NCBI GenBank assembly: GCA_026706455.1
Contig: JAPOYS010000146.1
Location: 1 to 64,000, forward strand
Source: Chloroflexota bacterium
GTDB taxonomy: Bacteria; Chloroflexota; Anaerolineae; Aggregatilineales; Phototrophicaceae
Direction: 5' to 3'
DNA length: 64,000 nucleotides
A program made the position numbers and the translations under genes. A model generated the notes under the pieces. It saw nothing but the letters and a program-made list of their open reading frames with translations, ran no database searches and was not told the origin of the DNA. This document shows, one piece after another, positions 17,624 to 25,162 of the stretch (its first letter is position 1; every line of letters starts with the position of its first letter).

Positions 17624-18481
17624 ATGGACGGCGGCGATTTCCGCGTCCGAGTTGAAAACGCGATGCAGCAGCCAGTTCGCTCTTGGCATGCGCTCGCGGG
17701 CGGCATGATCAGCCAGGTCTTGCGCGTAAAATTGACCAATGGCGACTCGATCGTGGCTAAAGTCGGAGATGGCGGGCACGACCTGACTATTGAAGCCTAC
17801 ATGCTGCGCTACCTGCGAGAGTATACGGACTTGCCGGCGCCGGCTGTTTTGCACGCGGAACCGAACCTGCTGCTTATGGAGTACGTGCCCGGTCAGATCG
17901 CATGGGAAGGCGAAGCCCTGCGGCATCTGGGCGAGTTGCTCGCCGGCTGCCACCAGGTAAGCAGCCCGACTTACGGACTTGAACGCGACACGCTAAACGG
18001 ACCGCTGCGCCAGCCAAATCCGCAGATGGAGTCCTGGATCGCCTTCTTCCGCGAGCAGCGCCTTGGTTACATGATTGGCGTCGCGCGCGATTCGGGGCGC
18101 CTGCCCGCCGCGCTCGAACTTCGCCTGCGGCGGATTGCCGACGAGGTCGAGCGCTTTCTCATCGAGCCGTCCGCGCGCGCCCTGATCCACGGCGACATGT
18201 GGCGCACAAACGTTATCATGCGCGCCGGCCGCGTGGCGGGCGTGCTCGACCCGGCGCTCTATTATGCGCACAACGAAATGGAACTCGCCTACATGACGCT
18301 ATTCAGCGGAACGGGCGAGGAATTCTTCGACGCCTATGCCAGCCATATTTCAATTGACAAGGACTTCTACTCAACGCGGCGTCACATTTACAATCTTTAT
18401 CCATTGCTCGCGCACCTGACCCTATTCGGCGAAAAGTACGTGCAACCCATCCAGGCCTCTCTGCAACGCTTCGGTTTTTAG
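17624..18481 (+). CDS. Fructosamine-kinase-like phosphotransferase
   Basis: A 285-residue protein of the fructosamine 3-kinase branch of the APH fold. GGMISQVLRVKL is the nucleotide-binding loop, VAKVG carries the ATP-binding lysine, LLMEYVPG is the hinge, and the catalytic loop is LIHGDMWRTNVIM followed by GVLDPALYY. Family members phosphorylate sugars attached to protein amino groups so that the adduct falls off. The frame is open from 17579, but the ATG at 17624 has a good AAAGGAAG ribosome site. The gene diverges from rpmF and is followed by the MITE-like element and the lysine leader. Confidence 0.8.
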   Translation: MDGGDFRVRVENAMQQPVRSWHALAGGMISQVLRVKLTNGDSIVAKVGDGGHDLTIEAYMLRYLREYTDLPAPAVLHAEPNLLLMEYVPGQIAWEGEALRHLGELLAGCHQVSSPTYGLERDTLNGPLRQPNPQMESWIAFFREQRLGYMIGVARDSGRLPAALELRLRRIADEVERFLIEPSARALIHGDMWRTNVIMRAGRVAGVLDPALYYAHNEMELAYMTLFSGTGEEFFDAYASHISIDKDFYSTRRHIYNLYPLLAHLTLFGEKYVQPIQASLQRFGF

Positions 18482-18495
18482 TGTCATCTCAATTT

Positions 18496-18607
18496 GGGAG
18501 TGGCTAACTAGGTGGATATGTCTCTGCGTAAAGTGAGACGGGCGAGCCAAGGCGCGCCCCTACAAATCGTTTGGGGCGGGTGACATCCTTCATATTAGCC
18601 ACTCCCT
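18496..18607. mobile_element. MITE-like element with terminal inverted repeats
   Basis: The 12-base sequence GGGAGTGGCTAA (18496-18507) is repeated as its exact reverse complement at 18595-18606, and similarity continues imperfectly inward for about 12 more bases. The direct repeat TCAATTT flanks both sides (18489-18495 and 18608-18614) and could be a 7-base target duplication. The interior has no coding capacity. It contains GGGCGAGCC and GGCGCGCCCCTAC, reminiscent of short palindromic repeats common in such genomes. Only one copy is in the window, so mobility is inferred from structure alone. Confidence 0.5.
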
Positions 18608-18622
18608 TCAATTTTTCGGTTG

Positions 18623-18651
18623 TTGTGTTTTTCGTACAAATTGAGTATGGT
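18623..18651 (+). promoter_or_regulatory. Putative promoter of the lysine operon leader
   Basis: TTGTGT (18623-18628) and TATGGT (18646-18651) are spaced 17 bases apart. The start point would be near 18658, giving a leader of about 210 bases before lysW. The promoter lies directly next to the right end of the MITE-like element. Confidence 0.45.
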
Positions 18652-18715
18652 AAAGTATCGGTGCAAGCGATAAAGTTAGTGCTTGAATCGTTGCAGAGAG
18701 CAATGGCAACGTGAG

Positions 18716-18775
18716 ATGAGCGCGAACGGCAGTGCGTACGCAGTCAAAAAGGTAAAGAAGACCGGCATCCGCTAA
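18716..18775 (+). CDS. Lysine-rich leader peptide of the lys operon (19 residues)
   Basis: The short frame reads MSANGSAYAVKKVKKTGIR and stops with TAA at 18773. Four of five consecutive codons (AAA AAG GTA AAG AAG, 18746-18760) are for lysine, the end product of the operon that follows. The stop lies 38 bases before a rho-independent terminator, and lysW starts after it. This is the layout of leader peptides that sense charged tRNA through ribosome stalling, as described for amino-acid operons in other bacteria and, from memory, for the lys cluster of Thermus thermophilus. The ribosome site is weak (GAGAG 15 bases upstream, GTGAG adjacent). A six-pair hairpin (CGTTGC/GCAACG, 18689-18711) precedes the start. 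Expression is inferred. Confidence 0.68.
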   Translation: MSANGSAYAVKKVKKTGIR

Positions 18776-18777
18776 CC

Positions 18778-18823
18778 ATGGGCTTGTAAGTGCTGCTTTT
18801 GAATCTTGAACACACCCGCCCAT
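18778..18823 (+). promoter_or_regulatory. Putative antiterminator pairing of the lysine attenuator
   Basis: ATGGGC (18778-18783) can pair with GCCCAT (18818-18823), which overlaps the left arm of the terminator, so the two structures exclude each other. A ribosome waiting at the lysine codons would leave 18778-18783 free, while one that has reached the stop codon at 18773-18775 would cover it. The geometry therefore fits low lysine giving read-through. The pairing is only six base pairs. Confidence 0.5.
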
Positions 18824-18837
18824 ACGGCGGGTTTTTT
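18814..18837 (+). terminator. Rho-independent terminator (attenuator) before lysW
   Basis: ACCCGCC, loop CATAC and GGCGGGT form a seven-pair stem, and the run of six T residues (18832-18837) includes the last paired base. It stands between the leader peptide and lysW with no gene ending just before it on this strand; the phosphotransferase ends 333 bases upstream. It must therefore be passed for lysine genes to be transcribed, which is why it is read as an attenuator and not as an ordinary end of an operon. Confidence 0.8.
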
Positions 18838-18867
18838 GTTGTGGAATCTTGTACAGGAGATGTGACG

Positions 18868-19044
18868 ATGACCGCAGAAACGCCTCTGTGCCCTGAGTGC
18901 GATGGCGAAGTAGAGATTCCGGCCGACGCCATGGAGAACGAATTGCTGTCTTGCCCCGAGTGCGGCGCTGAGCTGGAGATCATGAAGCTGGATCCACTAG
19001 AGTTAGAGTTGGCGCCCGAAGTGGAAGAGGATTGGGGAGAATAA
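18868..19044 (+). CDS. lysW: LysW amino-group carrier protein
   Basis: A 58-residue acidic carrier protein. Cysteine pairs C8-x-x-C11 and C29-x-x-C32 form a zinc site, and the protein ends in the diagnostic EDWGE. The gamma-carboxyl of the final Glu58 is joined to the amino group of alpha-aminoadipate, so intermediates are carried on the protein until lysine is released. An AGGAG ribosome site (18855-18859) stands 8 bases before the ATG, which sets the start even though the frame is open further upstream. It is the first gene of the lysine operon behind the attenuator, and lysX begins 5 bases after its stop. Confidence 0.96.
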   Translation: MTAETPLCPECDGEVEIPADAMENELLSCPECGAELEIMKLDPLELELAPEVEEDWGE

Positions 19045-19049
19045 GCCTC

Positions 19050-19928
19050 ATGCGCGTCGCCCTGCTTGTAACCCATATTCGCGCCGAAGAAAAGCTGATT
19101 CTCTCCGCCTTCAACAGCCGCGGCGTCAGCCCGGATATCATCCTCGACCGGGAACTGAACTTTGACATCACGCGCGGCGCCGAGCAATTGGCGCCCTCCG
19201 GCATCGCCTGGCGCGCTTACGACCTGATCTTTGAACGCTGCGTCAGCACATCGCGCGGCATGTATGCGCTGGCAATTCTCAATAGCTGGGGCCTGCGAAG
19301 CTACAACACATTTGAAACGGCCGCCACCTGCGGCGACAAGCTGCTGACCAGCATCGCCTTCGCGCGCGCCGGCATCCCGCAGCCGCATACGCGGGTCGCC
19401 TTTACGCCGCAGAGCGCGATGCAGGCGATTGAAGACGTCAAGTATCCAGCCGTGCTGAAACCGGTGACCGGCTCCTGGGGCCGGTTGTTGGCGCGCGTCC
19501 ACAACCGCGATAGCGCCGAGGCGATCCTGGAACACCGGCAGACCCTTGGCGATTACAACCATCACACCTATTACGTGCAGGAGTACGTAGACAAACCGGG
19601 TCGAGACATTCGCGCCTTCGTCGTTGGCGACAGCGCCATCGCCGCCATTTATCGCGAATCCAATCATTGGATCACGAATACAGCGCGCGGCGGGCTGGCA
19701 AAGAATTGCCCGGTGACTGAAGCATTGAACGAAATCTGCGCGCGGGCGGCGCAGGCGGTTGGCGGCGGCATTCTCGCGGTTGATCTACTGGAAGACGCTC
19801 GCGGGAACTTCGTAGTAAACGAAATTAATCACACGATGGAATTCCGCAACAGCAGCGAGCCAACTGGCGTCAACATCGCGCAGGAAGTCATCGATTTTGT
19901 CATCGGCCAAATTGGAGTGGTGGCGTGA
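19050..19928 (+). CDS. lysX: LysW--alpha-aminoadipate ligase
   Basis: A 292-residue ATP-grasp (RimK-like) ligase that attaches L-alpha-aminoadipate to the C-terminal glutamate of LysW. Typical segments are LKPVTGSWGRLLARV for nucleotide binding, EYVDKPGRDIRAFVVGD, NHWITNTARGGLAKNC in the acceptor region, and the metal-binding end VVNEINHTMEFRNS. The frame is open from 19032, inside lysW, but the ATG at 19050 begins the family sequence MRVALLVTHIRAEEK. The related ArgX uses glutamate; a lysine role is chosen because the homocitrate genes are present. The stop overlaps the lysY start (GTGA). Confidence 0.93.
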   Translation: MRVALLVTHIRAEEKLILSAFNSRGVSPDIILDRELNFDITRGAEQLAPSGIAWRAYDLIFERCVSTSRGMYALAILNSWGLRSYNTFETAATCGDKLLTSIAFARAGIPQPHTRVAFTPQSAMQAIEDVKYPAVLKPVTGSWGRLLARVHNRDSAEAILEHRQTLGDYNHHTYYVQEYVDKPGRDIRAFVVGDSAIAAIYRESNHWITNTARGGLAKNCPVTEALNEICARAAQAVGGGILAVDLLEDARGNFVVNEINHTMEFRNSSEPTGVNIAQEVIDFVIGQIGVVA

Positions 19929-20950
19929 TTCGCGCGGGCATCGTTGGCGGCAGCGGTTATACCGGCGGCGAGTTGCTGCGGCTGCTTCATTTTCATCCGC
20001 AGGTCGAGGTGGCGCAAATCACCAGCCGAGAACATGCGAGCCGCTATATTCATTCCGTACATCCCAATATGCGCGGCGTTTCGCGCCTGAAATTCATTCA
20101 CCCCGACGCGCTGGAAGAAGCAGATCTGCTCTTCCTTGCCCTGCCGCACGGAACGGCGGCGCGCAACATCGAGCGTTACGCCCGGCTGGCGCCGAAACTG
20201 ATCGACCTCTCCGCCGATTTCCGGCTGGATTGCGCCGCGACCTACGAAGAATTCTACGGCGAGTCGCATCCAGCCCCGCATTGGCTGGGCCGATTTGTCT
20301 ACGGTCTGCCCGAGCTGAATCGCGAATCGCTGATTGGCGCGCCTTACGTCAGCGGGGTCGGCTGCAACGCAACGGCGGTCAATCTCGCGCTGCTGCCCCT
20401 GGCGCGGGCCGGCGTCCTTGAGCGCGCCGCCATCGAAATCAAAGTTGGCTCATCAGAAGGCGGCAACAGGAGCAACCCCGGCTCCCACCACCCGATTCGC
20501 AGCGGCGCCGTCCGCAGCTACAAAGCGACGGGCCATCGACACATGGCCGAGGTGCGGCTTGCGCTCGGGGACGATATTCCGATTCACTTTTCGGTTACGG
20601 CCATCGAGATGGTGCGCGGCGCGCATCTGCTGGCGCACTGTTATTTGCGCGGGCGCAGGACCGAACGAGATCTCTGGCGGCTGTACCGCGGGCATTATCG
20701 AGACGAACCCTTCATTCGTCTGGTGAGCGGAAAAGTCGGTTTGCACCGTCTGCCCGAGCCTCGCGTGGTCGCCGGCACAAATTACTGTGACATCGGCTTT
20801 GAACTTGACGCCGACGGCGCGCATGTCGTGGTGATCGCCGCGCTGGACAATTTGGGCAAAGGCGCCGCCGGCAACGCCGTGCAATCGATGAATTTAATGC
20901 TTGAGCTGGACGAGAAGACCGGGCTCGAGTTTCCTGGCATTTATCCCTAA
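19925..20950 (+). CDS. lysY: LysW-aminoadipyl-6-phosphate reductase (ArgC-like)
   Basis: A 341-residue NADPH-dependent reductase of the ArgC family, which turns LysW-bound aminoadipyl phosphate into the semialdehyde. GIVGGSGYTGGELLRLL is the nucleotide-binding loop, Cys147 in SGVGCNATAV is the thioester-forming residue, and HHPIRSGAV and GHRHMAEV hold conserved histidines. The GTG start overlaps the lysX stop. Taken alone it could be read as arginine-pathway ArgC; the context decides for lysine, though dual use is possible. Confidence 0.92.
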   Translation: MIRAGIVGGSGYTGGELLRLLHFHPQVEVAQITSREHASRYIHSVHPNMRGVSRLKFIHPDALEEADLLFLALPHGTAARNIERYARLAPKLIDLSADFRLDCAATYEEFYGESHPAPHWLGRFVYGLPELNRESLIGAPYVSGVGCNATAVNLALLPLARAGVLERAAIEIKVGSSEGGNRSNPGSHHPIRSGAVRSYKATGHRHMAEVRLALGDDIPIHFSVTAIEMVRGAHLLAHCYLRGRRTERDLWRLYRGHYRDEPFIRLVSGKVGLHRLPEPRVVAGTNYCDIGFELDADGAHVVVIAALDNLGKGAAGNAVQSMNLMLELDEKTGLEFPGIYP

Positions 20951-20964
20951 CGAGCGACAAAACG

Positions 20965-21774
20965 ATGTCTGATCCAGGGCTCCTGGTAGTAAAACTCGGC
21001 GGCGGCGATGGGCTGGATCTGGGGACCGCCTGCGACGATCTGGCGGCAATCGCGCGGACGCGCCCGCTTGTCGTGGCTCACGGGGTCAGCGCAATGATGG
21101 ATCGCCTTTGCGCGGCCAGCGGCATTGAGGTGCAAACGCTGACATCGCCATCGGGTCACAGTTCTCGTTATACGCCGCCCGGCATACGCGACATTTACGT
21201 GCGCGCGGCGGAAACGGCGAATGATCTGTTGGTATCTGCCTTGCGAGAACGGCAAGTGAGCGCAGTCGGCTTCGTCGGCGACGATGTGGCGCTGAGCGGA
21301 AGGCGCAAAGCCGCGATCCGCGCCGTGCTCAATGGCAGGACGCGCGTCGTACGCGATGACCACAGCGGCTCGATCACCAGCGTCGACAGCGCGCTTTTGC
21401 TGGAAGCGCTGCAACGGGATGAGGCGCCGGTCCTGCCGCCGATGGCGCGGAGCTCGGATGGGCTGCTGAATGTTGATGGCGACCGCGCCGCCGCCGCCGT
21501 AGCTGGCTCGCTGAGCGCGGAGGCGCTCGTTATACTCAGCAATGTCGGCGGGCTGTACCGCAACTTCCCCGACGAATCGACCATCGTCGATGAGATGCCC
21601 TTTAGCCAGATCAAAAACGCGCTGGATTGGGCGCAGGGCCGGATGAAACGAAAAGTAATCGCTGCGCAAGAGGCGCTGGCTCAGGGTGTCAACCGCGTCA
21701 TCGTCGCTGATGGACGGGTTGCCAATCCGGTGTCGCGCGCGCTCTCCGGCGCTGGCACGAGGTTTGTTGCATGA
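20965..21774 (+). CDS. lysZ: LysW-aminoadipate kinase (ArgB-like)
   Basis: A 269-residue amino-acid kinase that phosphorylates the side-chain carboxyl of LysW-bound aminoadipate. VVKLGGGDG at the start binds phosphate, VAHGVSAMMDRLC and the GHSSRYTPPGIRD segment fit the LysZ branch of the ArgB family, and NVDGDRAAAAVAGSL lies in the nucleotide region. The ATG at 20965 follows lysY by 14 bases. Its stop overlaps the lysJ start (ATGA). Confidence 0.93.
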   Translation: MSDPGLLVVKLGGGDGLDLGTACDDLAAIARTRPLVVAHGVSAMMDRLCAASGIEVQTLTSPSGHSSRYTPPGIRDIYVRAAETANDLLVSALRERQVSAVGFVGDDVALSGRRKAAIRAVLNGRTRVVRDDHSGSITSVDSALLLEALQRDEAPVLPPMARSSDGLLNVDGDRAAAAVAGSLSAEALVILSNVGGLYRNFPDESTIVDEMPFSQIKNALDWAQGRMKRKVIAAQEALAQGVNRVIVADGRVANPVSRALSGAGTRFVA

Positions 21775-22937
21775 TTAAAACCACCACCCTCTTTGAAATC
21801 GAAGACCGTCACAGCTCCGGCGCCTACGGAAAACGACCGACCGCCTTGGTCCGCGGCGATGGCGTTTACGTCTATGACCAGAACGGCGATCGCTTTCTGG
21901 ACGCGACGGCCGGGCAAGGAGTCGCTGCGCTGGGGCATTGCCATCCGGCGGTCGTCAAAGCGATCAATGAGCAGGCGGCAAGGTTGATCACCAGTCACGA
22001 ATCCTTCTACAACGATCGCCGCGCTGAACTATACGCCTTGCTCGCAGGTATTATGCCGGCTGATCTCAGTCGCTTCTTCCTCTGCAACAGCGGCGCGGAA
22101 GCGAACGAAGGCGCATTAAAAGTAGCGAAGCTGCTAACCGGGCGCGCCGGCATCGTCGCCGCCAAGCGCTCCTTTCACGGTCGCACGGCCGGCGCCCTAT
22201 CGCTGACCTGGACGCAGAAGTATCGCAAGCCCTTTCAGGCTTGGCTGCCAACGGTCGATTATGTCGCCTTCAACGATATCGAAGCCGCTAATATGGCAAT
22301 CACAGAAGCGACAGCGGCCGTCGTCGTCGAGCCGGTCCAAGGTGAAGGCGGCGTGCATCCGGCTACCATCAAGTACTTGCAGGCGCTCCGCGAGCGCTGT
22401 GATCAAACCGGCGCCATGCTCATCATTGATGAGATACAGACCGGCTTCGGCCGGACGGGCAATTGGTTTGGTTTTCAACATGTTGGCATCGTGCCGGATA
22501 TCATATCAGTCGGCAAAGCGATGGCCGGCGGCCTGCCAATGGGCGCCGTCTGCTGGCGCGCAGCTCACGGACCAATCGACCGCGGGACCCATGGCAGCAC
22601 CTTTGGCGGCAACCCGCTCGCTTGCGCCGCCGCCCTCGCCGCAATCACTACGATACGCGATGAGGGCTTGGTCGAAGCCGCGCGCGACAATGGCGAGTGG
22701 TTCATAGATGAGCTGGCTGGGTTGAAGCTGCGAGGCGCGCGCGAAATCCGCGGGCGCGGGCTCATGATCGGCATTGAATTGAGAAGCCGCGTGACGCCCG
22801 CGCTAAAGGCGCTGCAGGAAGCCGGCGTGTTGGCTCTTCCGGCGGGACTCAATACGCTGCGCCTGCTGCCGCCTCTGATAATCAGTCGCGACGAATTGAC
22901 CGTGATAATGTCCGCGATCAGAGCCGTACTGGGATAG
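21771..22937 (+). CDS. lysJ: LysW-aminoadipate semialdehyde aminotransferase (ArgD-like)
   Basis: A 388-residue class III PLP aminotransferase that converts LysW-bound aminoadipate semialdehyde to LysW-lysine using glutamate. It has FFLCNSGAEANEGALKVAK, LIIDEIQTGFGRTG, and Lys249 in SVGKAMAGGLPMGAV as the PLP Schiff-base residue, then THGSTFGGNPLAC. All active-site marks of the ArgD/LysJ family are present. It starts within the lysZ stop codon and is followed after 3 bases by lysK. Confidence 0.94.
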   Translation: MIKTTTLFEIEDRHSSGAYGKRPTALVRGDGVYVYDQNGDRFLDATAGQGVAALGHCHPAVVKAINEQAARLITSHESFYNDRRAELYALLAGIMPADLSRFFLCNSGAEANEGALKVAKLLTGRAGIVAAKRSFHGRTAGALSLTWTQKYRKPFQAWLPTVDYVAFNDIEAANMAITEATAAVVVEPVQGEGGVHPATIKYLQALRERCDQTGAMLIIDEIQTGFGRTGNWFGFQHVGIVPDIISVGKAMAGGLPMGAVCWRAAHGPIDRGTHGSTFGGNPLACAAALAAITTIRDEGLVEAARDNGEWFIDELAGLKLRGAREIRGRGLMIGIELRSRVTPALKALQEAGVLALPAGLNTLRLLPPLIISRDELTVIMSAIRAVLG

Positions 22938-22940
22938 CTG

Positions 22941-23993
22941 ATGAATCGGATTCCTGGCGCCAGCGCGGAACAACTGCTGCATGATCTGGTTAGCATTGCC
23001 AGCCCGTCCTGCCAGGAAGCGGAGGCGGCGCGATTCTTGACGGGCTGGATGCGTGAGCATGGCTACGATGAGGCTTATGTCGACGAGGTTGGCAATGCGG
23101 TCGGGCGCATCGGCTCGGGTCCGCGCCAGGTCGTCCTGCTCGGTCATATCGATACCTTCGCTGGTTTTCCGCCTGTCCGCCAAGAGGGACGGCTCCTCTA
23201 CGGGCGCGGCGCGGTAGACGCCAAGGGTCCGCTATGCACGTTCGCGGTGGCGGCCAGCCGCGCCAAGCTGGCGTCGGATGTGCAAGTCATCGTGCTTGGC
23301 GCAGTCGAGGAGGAAGCCGCCACCAGCCGCGGCGCGCGTTATGCGCTAACGCAATACAAGCCCGACTTTTGCGTCATCGGCGAGCCATCGCGTTGGGATC
23401 GCATCACGCTTGGTTACAAAGGGCGTCTGCTGCTTGATTGGCGCTGGGAAGGCGGCCTCTCGCACAGCGCCGGCGAAGCGCCCAGCCCGGCCGAACGCGC
23501 GCTGAGCTATTGGCAGGAAATCAAGATGCATTGCGAACATCATAATCAAAACATTGATTCGCTCTTTGCCCGGCTGGGCGCCTCCGTCCGCGATATCAAT
23601 ACCTGGCAAAAAGGCGTGAATGGCGTCGCCCAGATGACGGTCGGCTTCCGCCTGCCGCCGGGCATTGAGCCCGAAACGATCGCGGAGAAATTCCCAGCGC
23701 AGGATGGCGCTACCGTATCAGCGCGCGGGGCGGAACGCGCATTCACCGGCGACAGGAACAGCGCGCTCTGTCGTCAATTCAGGCGAGCCATTCGGCGGAA
23801 CGGCGGCAAGCCGCGATTCGTTTATAAGACCGGCACATCCGACATGAATGTCGTGGGACCGGGCTGGGCTTGTCCAATTGTGGCCTACGGTCCGGGTGAT
23901 TCAGCGCTCGACCATACTCCCGATGAACACATTCATCTCGACGAATATGGGCGCGCAATTGACGTATTGACAATGGCGCTCGCCACGATCTGA
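22941..23993 (+). CDS. lysK: LysW-lysine hydrolase (carboxypeptidase LysK)
   Basis: A 350-residue M20-family metallohydrolase that releases lysine from LysW and so regenerates the carrier. [11 protein letters not shown] carries the first metal His and Asp, [11 protein letters not shown] the bridging Asp, and [15 protein letters not shown] the catalytic Glu pair. Late motifs TSDMNVVGP and [13 protein letters not shown] are characteristic of LysK/ArgK relatives. The length is normal for the family. It ends the carrier-protein section of the operon; homocitrate synthase starts 17 bases later. Confidence 0.93.
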   Translation: MNRIPGASAEQLLHDLVSIASPSCQEAEAARFLTGWMREHGYDEAYVDEVGNAVGRIGSGPRQVVLLGHIDTFAGFPPVRQEGRLLYGRGAVDAKGPLCTFAVAASRAKLASDVQVIVLGAVEEEAATSRGARYALTQYKPDFCVIGEPSRWDRITLGYKGRLLLDWRWEGGLSHSAGEAPSPAERALSYWQEIKMHCEHHNQNIDSLFARLGASVRDINTWQKGVNGVAQMTVGFRLPPGIEPETIAEKFPAQDGATVSARGAERAFTGDRNSALCRQFRRAIRRNGGKPRFVYKTGTSDMNVVGPGWACPIVAYGPGDSALDHTPDEHIHLDEYGRAIDVLTMALATI

Positions 23994-24010
23994 ATGAGGT
24001 CCCCTACTCT

Positions 24011-25162
24011 ATGAACAGCCGCAACACACCAGTTCACGACTTTAACTTCATCGATTCCACTTTGCGCGAGGGCGAACAGTTTCGGGGTACGCACTTCACC
24101 ATCGAGGACAAGCGCGAAATCGCTCAACTTCTCGATCAGTTCGGAGTCGAATACATGGAGCTGTCGACGCCGGTCGCCAGCCCGCAAAGCGCGGACGCCA
24201 TTCGCGCGCTGGCCGATATGCCGCGCCGCTTCAAGCTGCTGACGCATATCCGCGCCAATATGGACGACGCCCGGCTGGCGGTCGACTGCGGCGTGGACGG
24301 CGCCGACATTTACATCGGCACCTCTACCTACATGCGTGAATACAGCCATGGCATGAGCCTCGAGCAGGTCATCGAGATCGGGCGAGAGGTCATCGATTAT
24401 CTGAAGCAGCGCGGGATCGAAACGCGCTTCAGCACCGAGGACACCTTCCGCAGCAATTTCGCCGACGTGATGACGGTGTATCGGGCGATGGACCTGGCCG
24501 GCGTGGATCGCGTCGGCGTGGCGGATACGGTGGGCATCGCCGACCCGCTGCGGACCTACAACCTCATATCCAATCTGCGCGATGTGGTCAGCTGCGATAT
24601 CGAGTTTCATGGTCACAACGACAGCAGCTGCGCAGTGGCCAACGCCTTCTGCGCCTTGCAAGCCGGCGCCACCCACATCGACACAACCGTCTTGGGCATC
24701 GGCGAGCGAAACGGCATCACGCCGATGGGCGCCTTGATTGGGCGGCTATACACTTGCGACAAGTCGCTAGTCGACAAATACGAACTCTGCCTGCTGCCCG
24801 AGATCGAACGTGTTGTCGCTGAAAAAATCGGTATCGAGATTCCGTACAACACGCCGATCACCGGCGAGGTGGCATTTCATCACAAGGCGGGCGTGCACAC
24901 AAACGCCGTTCTCAAAAATCCGACCACCTATGAAGCGATCGACCCGCAGGACTTCGGCCTTGCGCGCATCATTGACGTCGCGCATCGATTGGTGGGGCGC
25001 AACGCCATCCGCGATCACGCCGTCAGCCGCGGTATGCTGCTGCCCGAGGATGTGCTGCAGCTCGTGACCGCGCAAGTCAAGTTGATGGCGGACGAGCGCC
25101 CCATAACCATTGAAGACGTGGATGAAATCCTCGAAAAGATGATGCTGCCCGCGGATGACTAA
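24011..25162 (+). CDS. hcs: Homocitrate synthase
   Basis: A 383-residue HMGL/LeuA-type synthase that condenses 2-oxoglutarate with acetyl-CoA, the first step of lysine synthesis through alpha-aminoadipate. FIDSTLREGEQFRGTHFT holds the metal and substrate Asp and Arg, and FHGHNDSSCAVANAF and GIGERNGITPMG are conserved. The chain is short and lacks the long LeuA-type regulatory domain, as in the Thermus homocitrate synthase. A GAGGT ribosome site lies before the ATG. Its stop codon overlaps the stop of the convergent MFS gene by 3 bases. Confidence 0.92.
   Translation: MNSRNTPVHDFNFIDSTLREGEQFRGTHFTIEDKREIAQLLDQFGVEYMELSTPVASPQSADAIRALADMPRRFKLLTHIRANMDDARLAVDCGVDGADIYIGTSTYMREYSHGMSLEQVIEIGREVIDYLKQRGIETRFSTEDTFRSNFADVMTVYRAMDLAGVDRVGVADTVGIADPLRTYNLISNLRDVVSCDIEFHGHNDSSCAVANAFCALQAGATHIDTTVLGIGERNGITPMGALIGRLYTCDKSLVDKYELCLLPEIERVVAEKIGIEIPYNTPITGEVAFHHKAGVHTNAVLKNPTTYEAIDPQDFGLARIIDVAHRLVGRNAIRDHAVSRGMLLPEDVLQLVTAQVKLMADERPITIEDVDEILEKMMLPADD

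Noticed and set aside
18608..18823. A 71-codon minus-strand frame across the lysine leader
   Set aside because: It runs through the promoter and the leader-peptide region in antisense, has no family features, and the plus-strand signals explain this stretch better.
18658..18867. Lysine riboswitch (L-box) or T-box in the lysW leader
   Set aside because: The leader is too short for the five-helix lysine riboswitch and I see no T-box sequence; the tandem lysine codons explain the terminator more simply.
19925..22937. Reading lysY, lysZ and lysJ as arginine genes argC, argB and argD
   Set aside because: lysW with its EDWGE end, lysX, lysK, homocitrate synthase and homoaconitase are all linked, which fits the lysine route; a second role in arginine synthesis remains possible.
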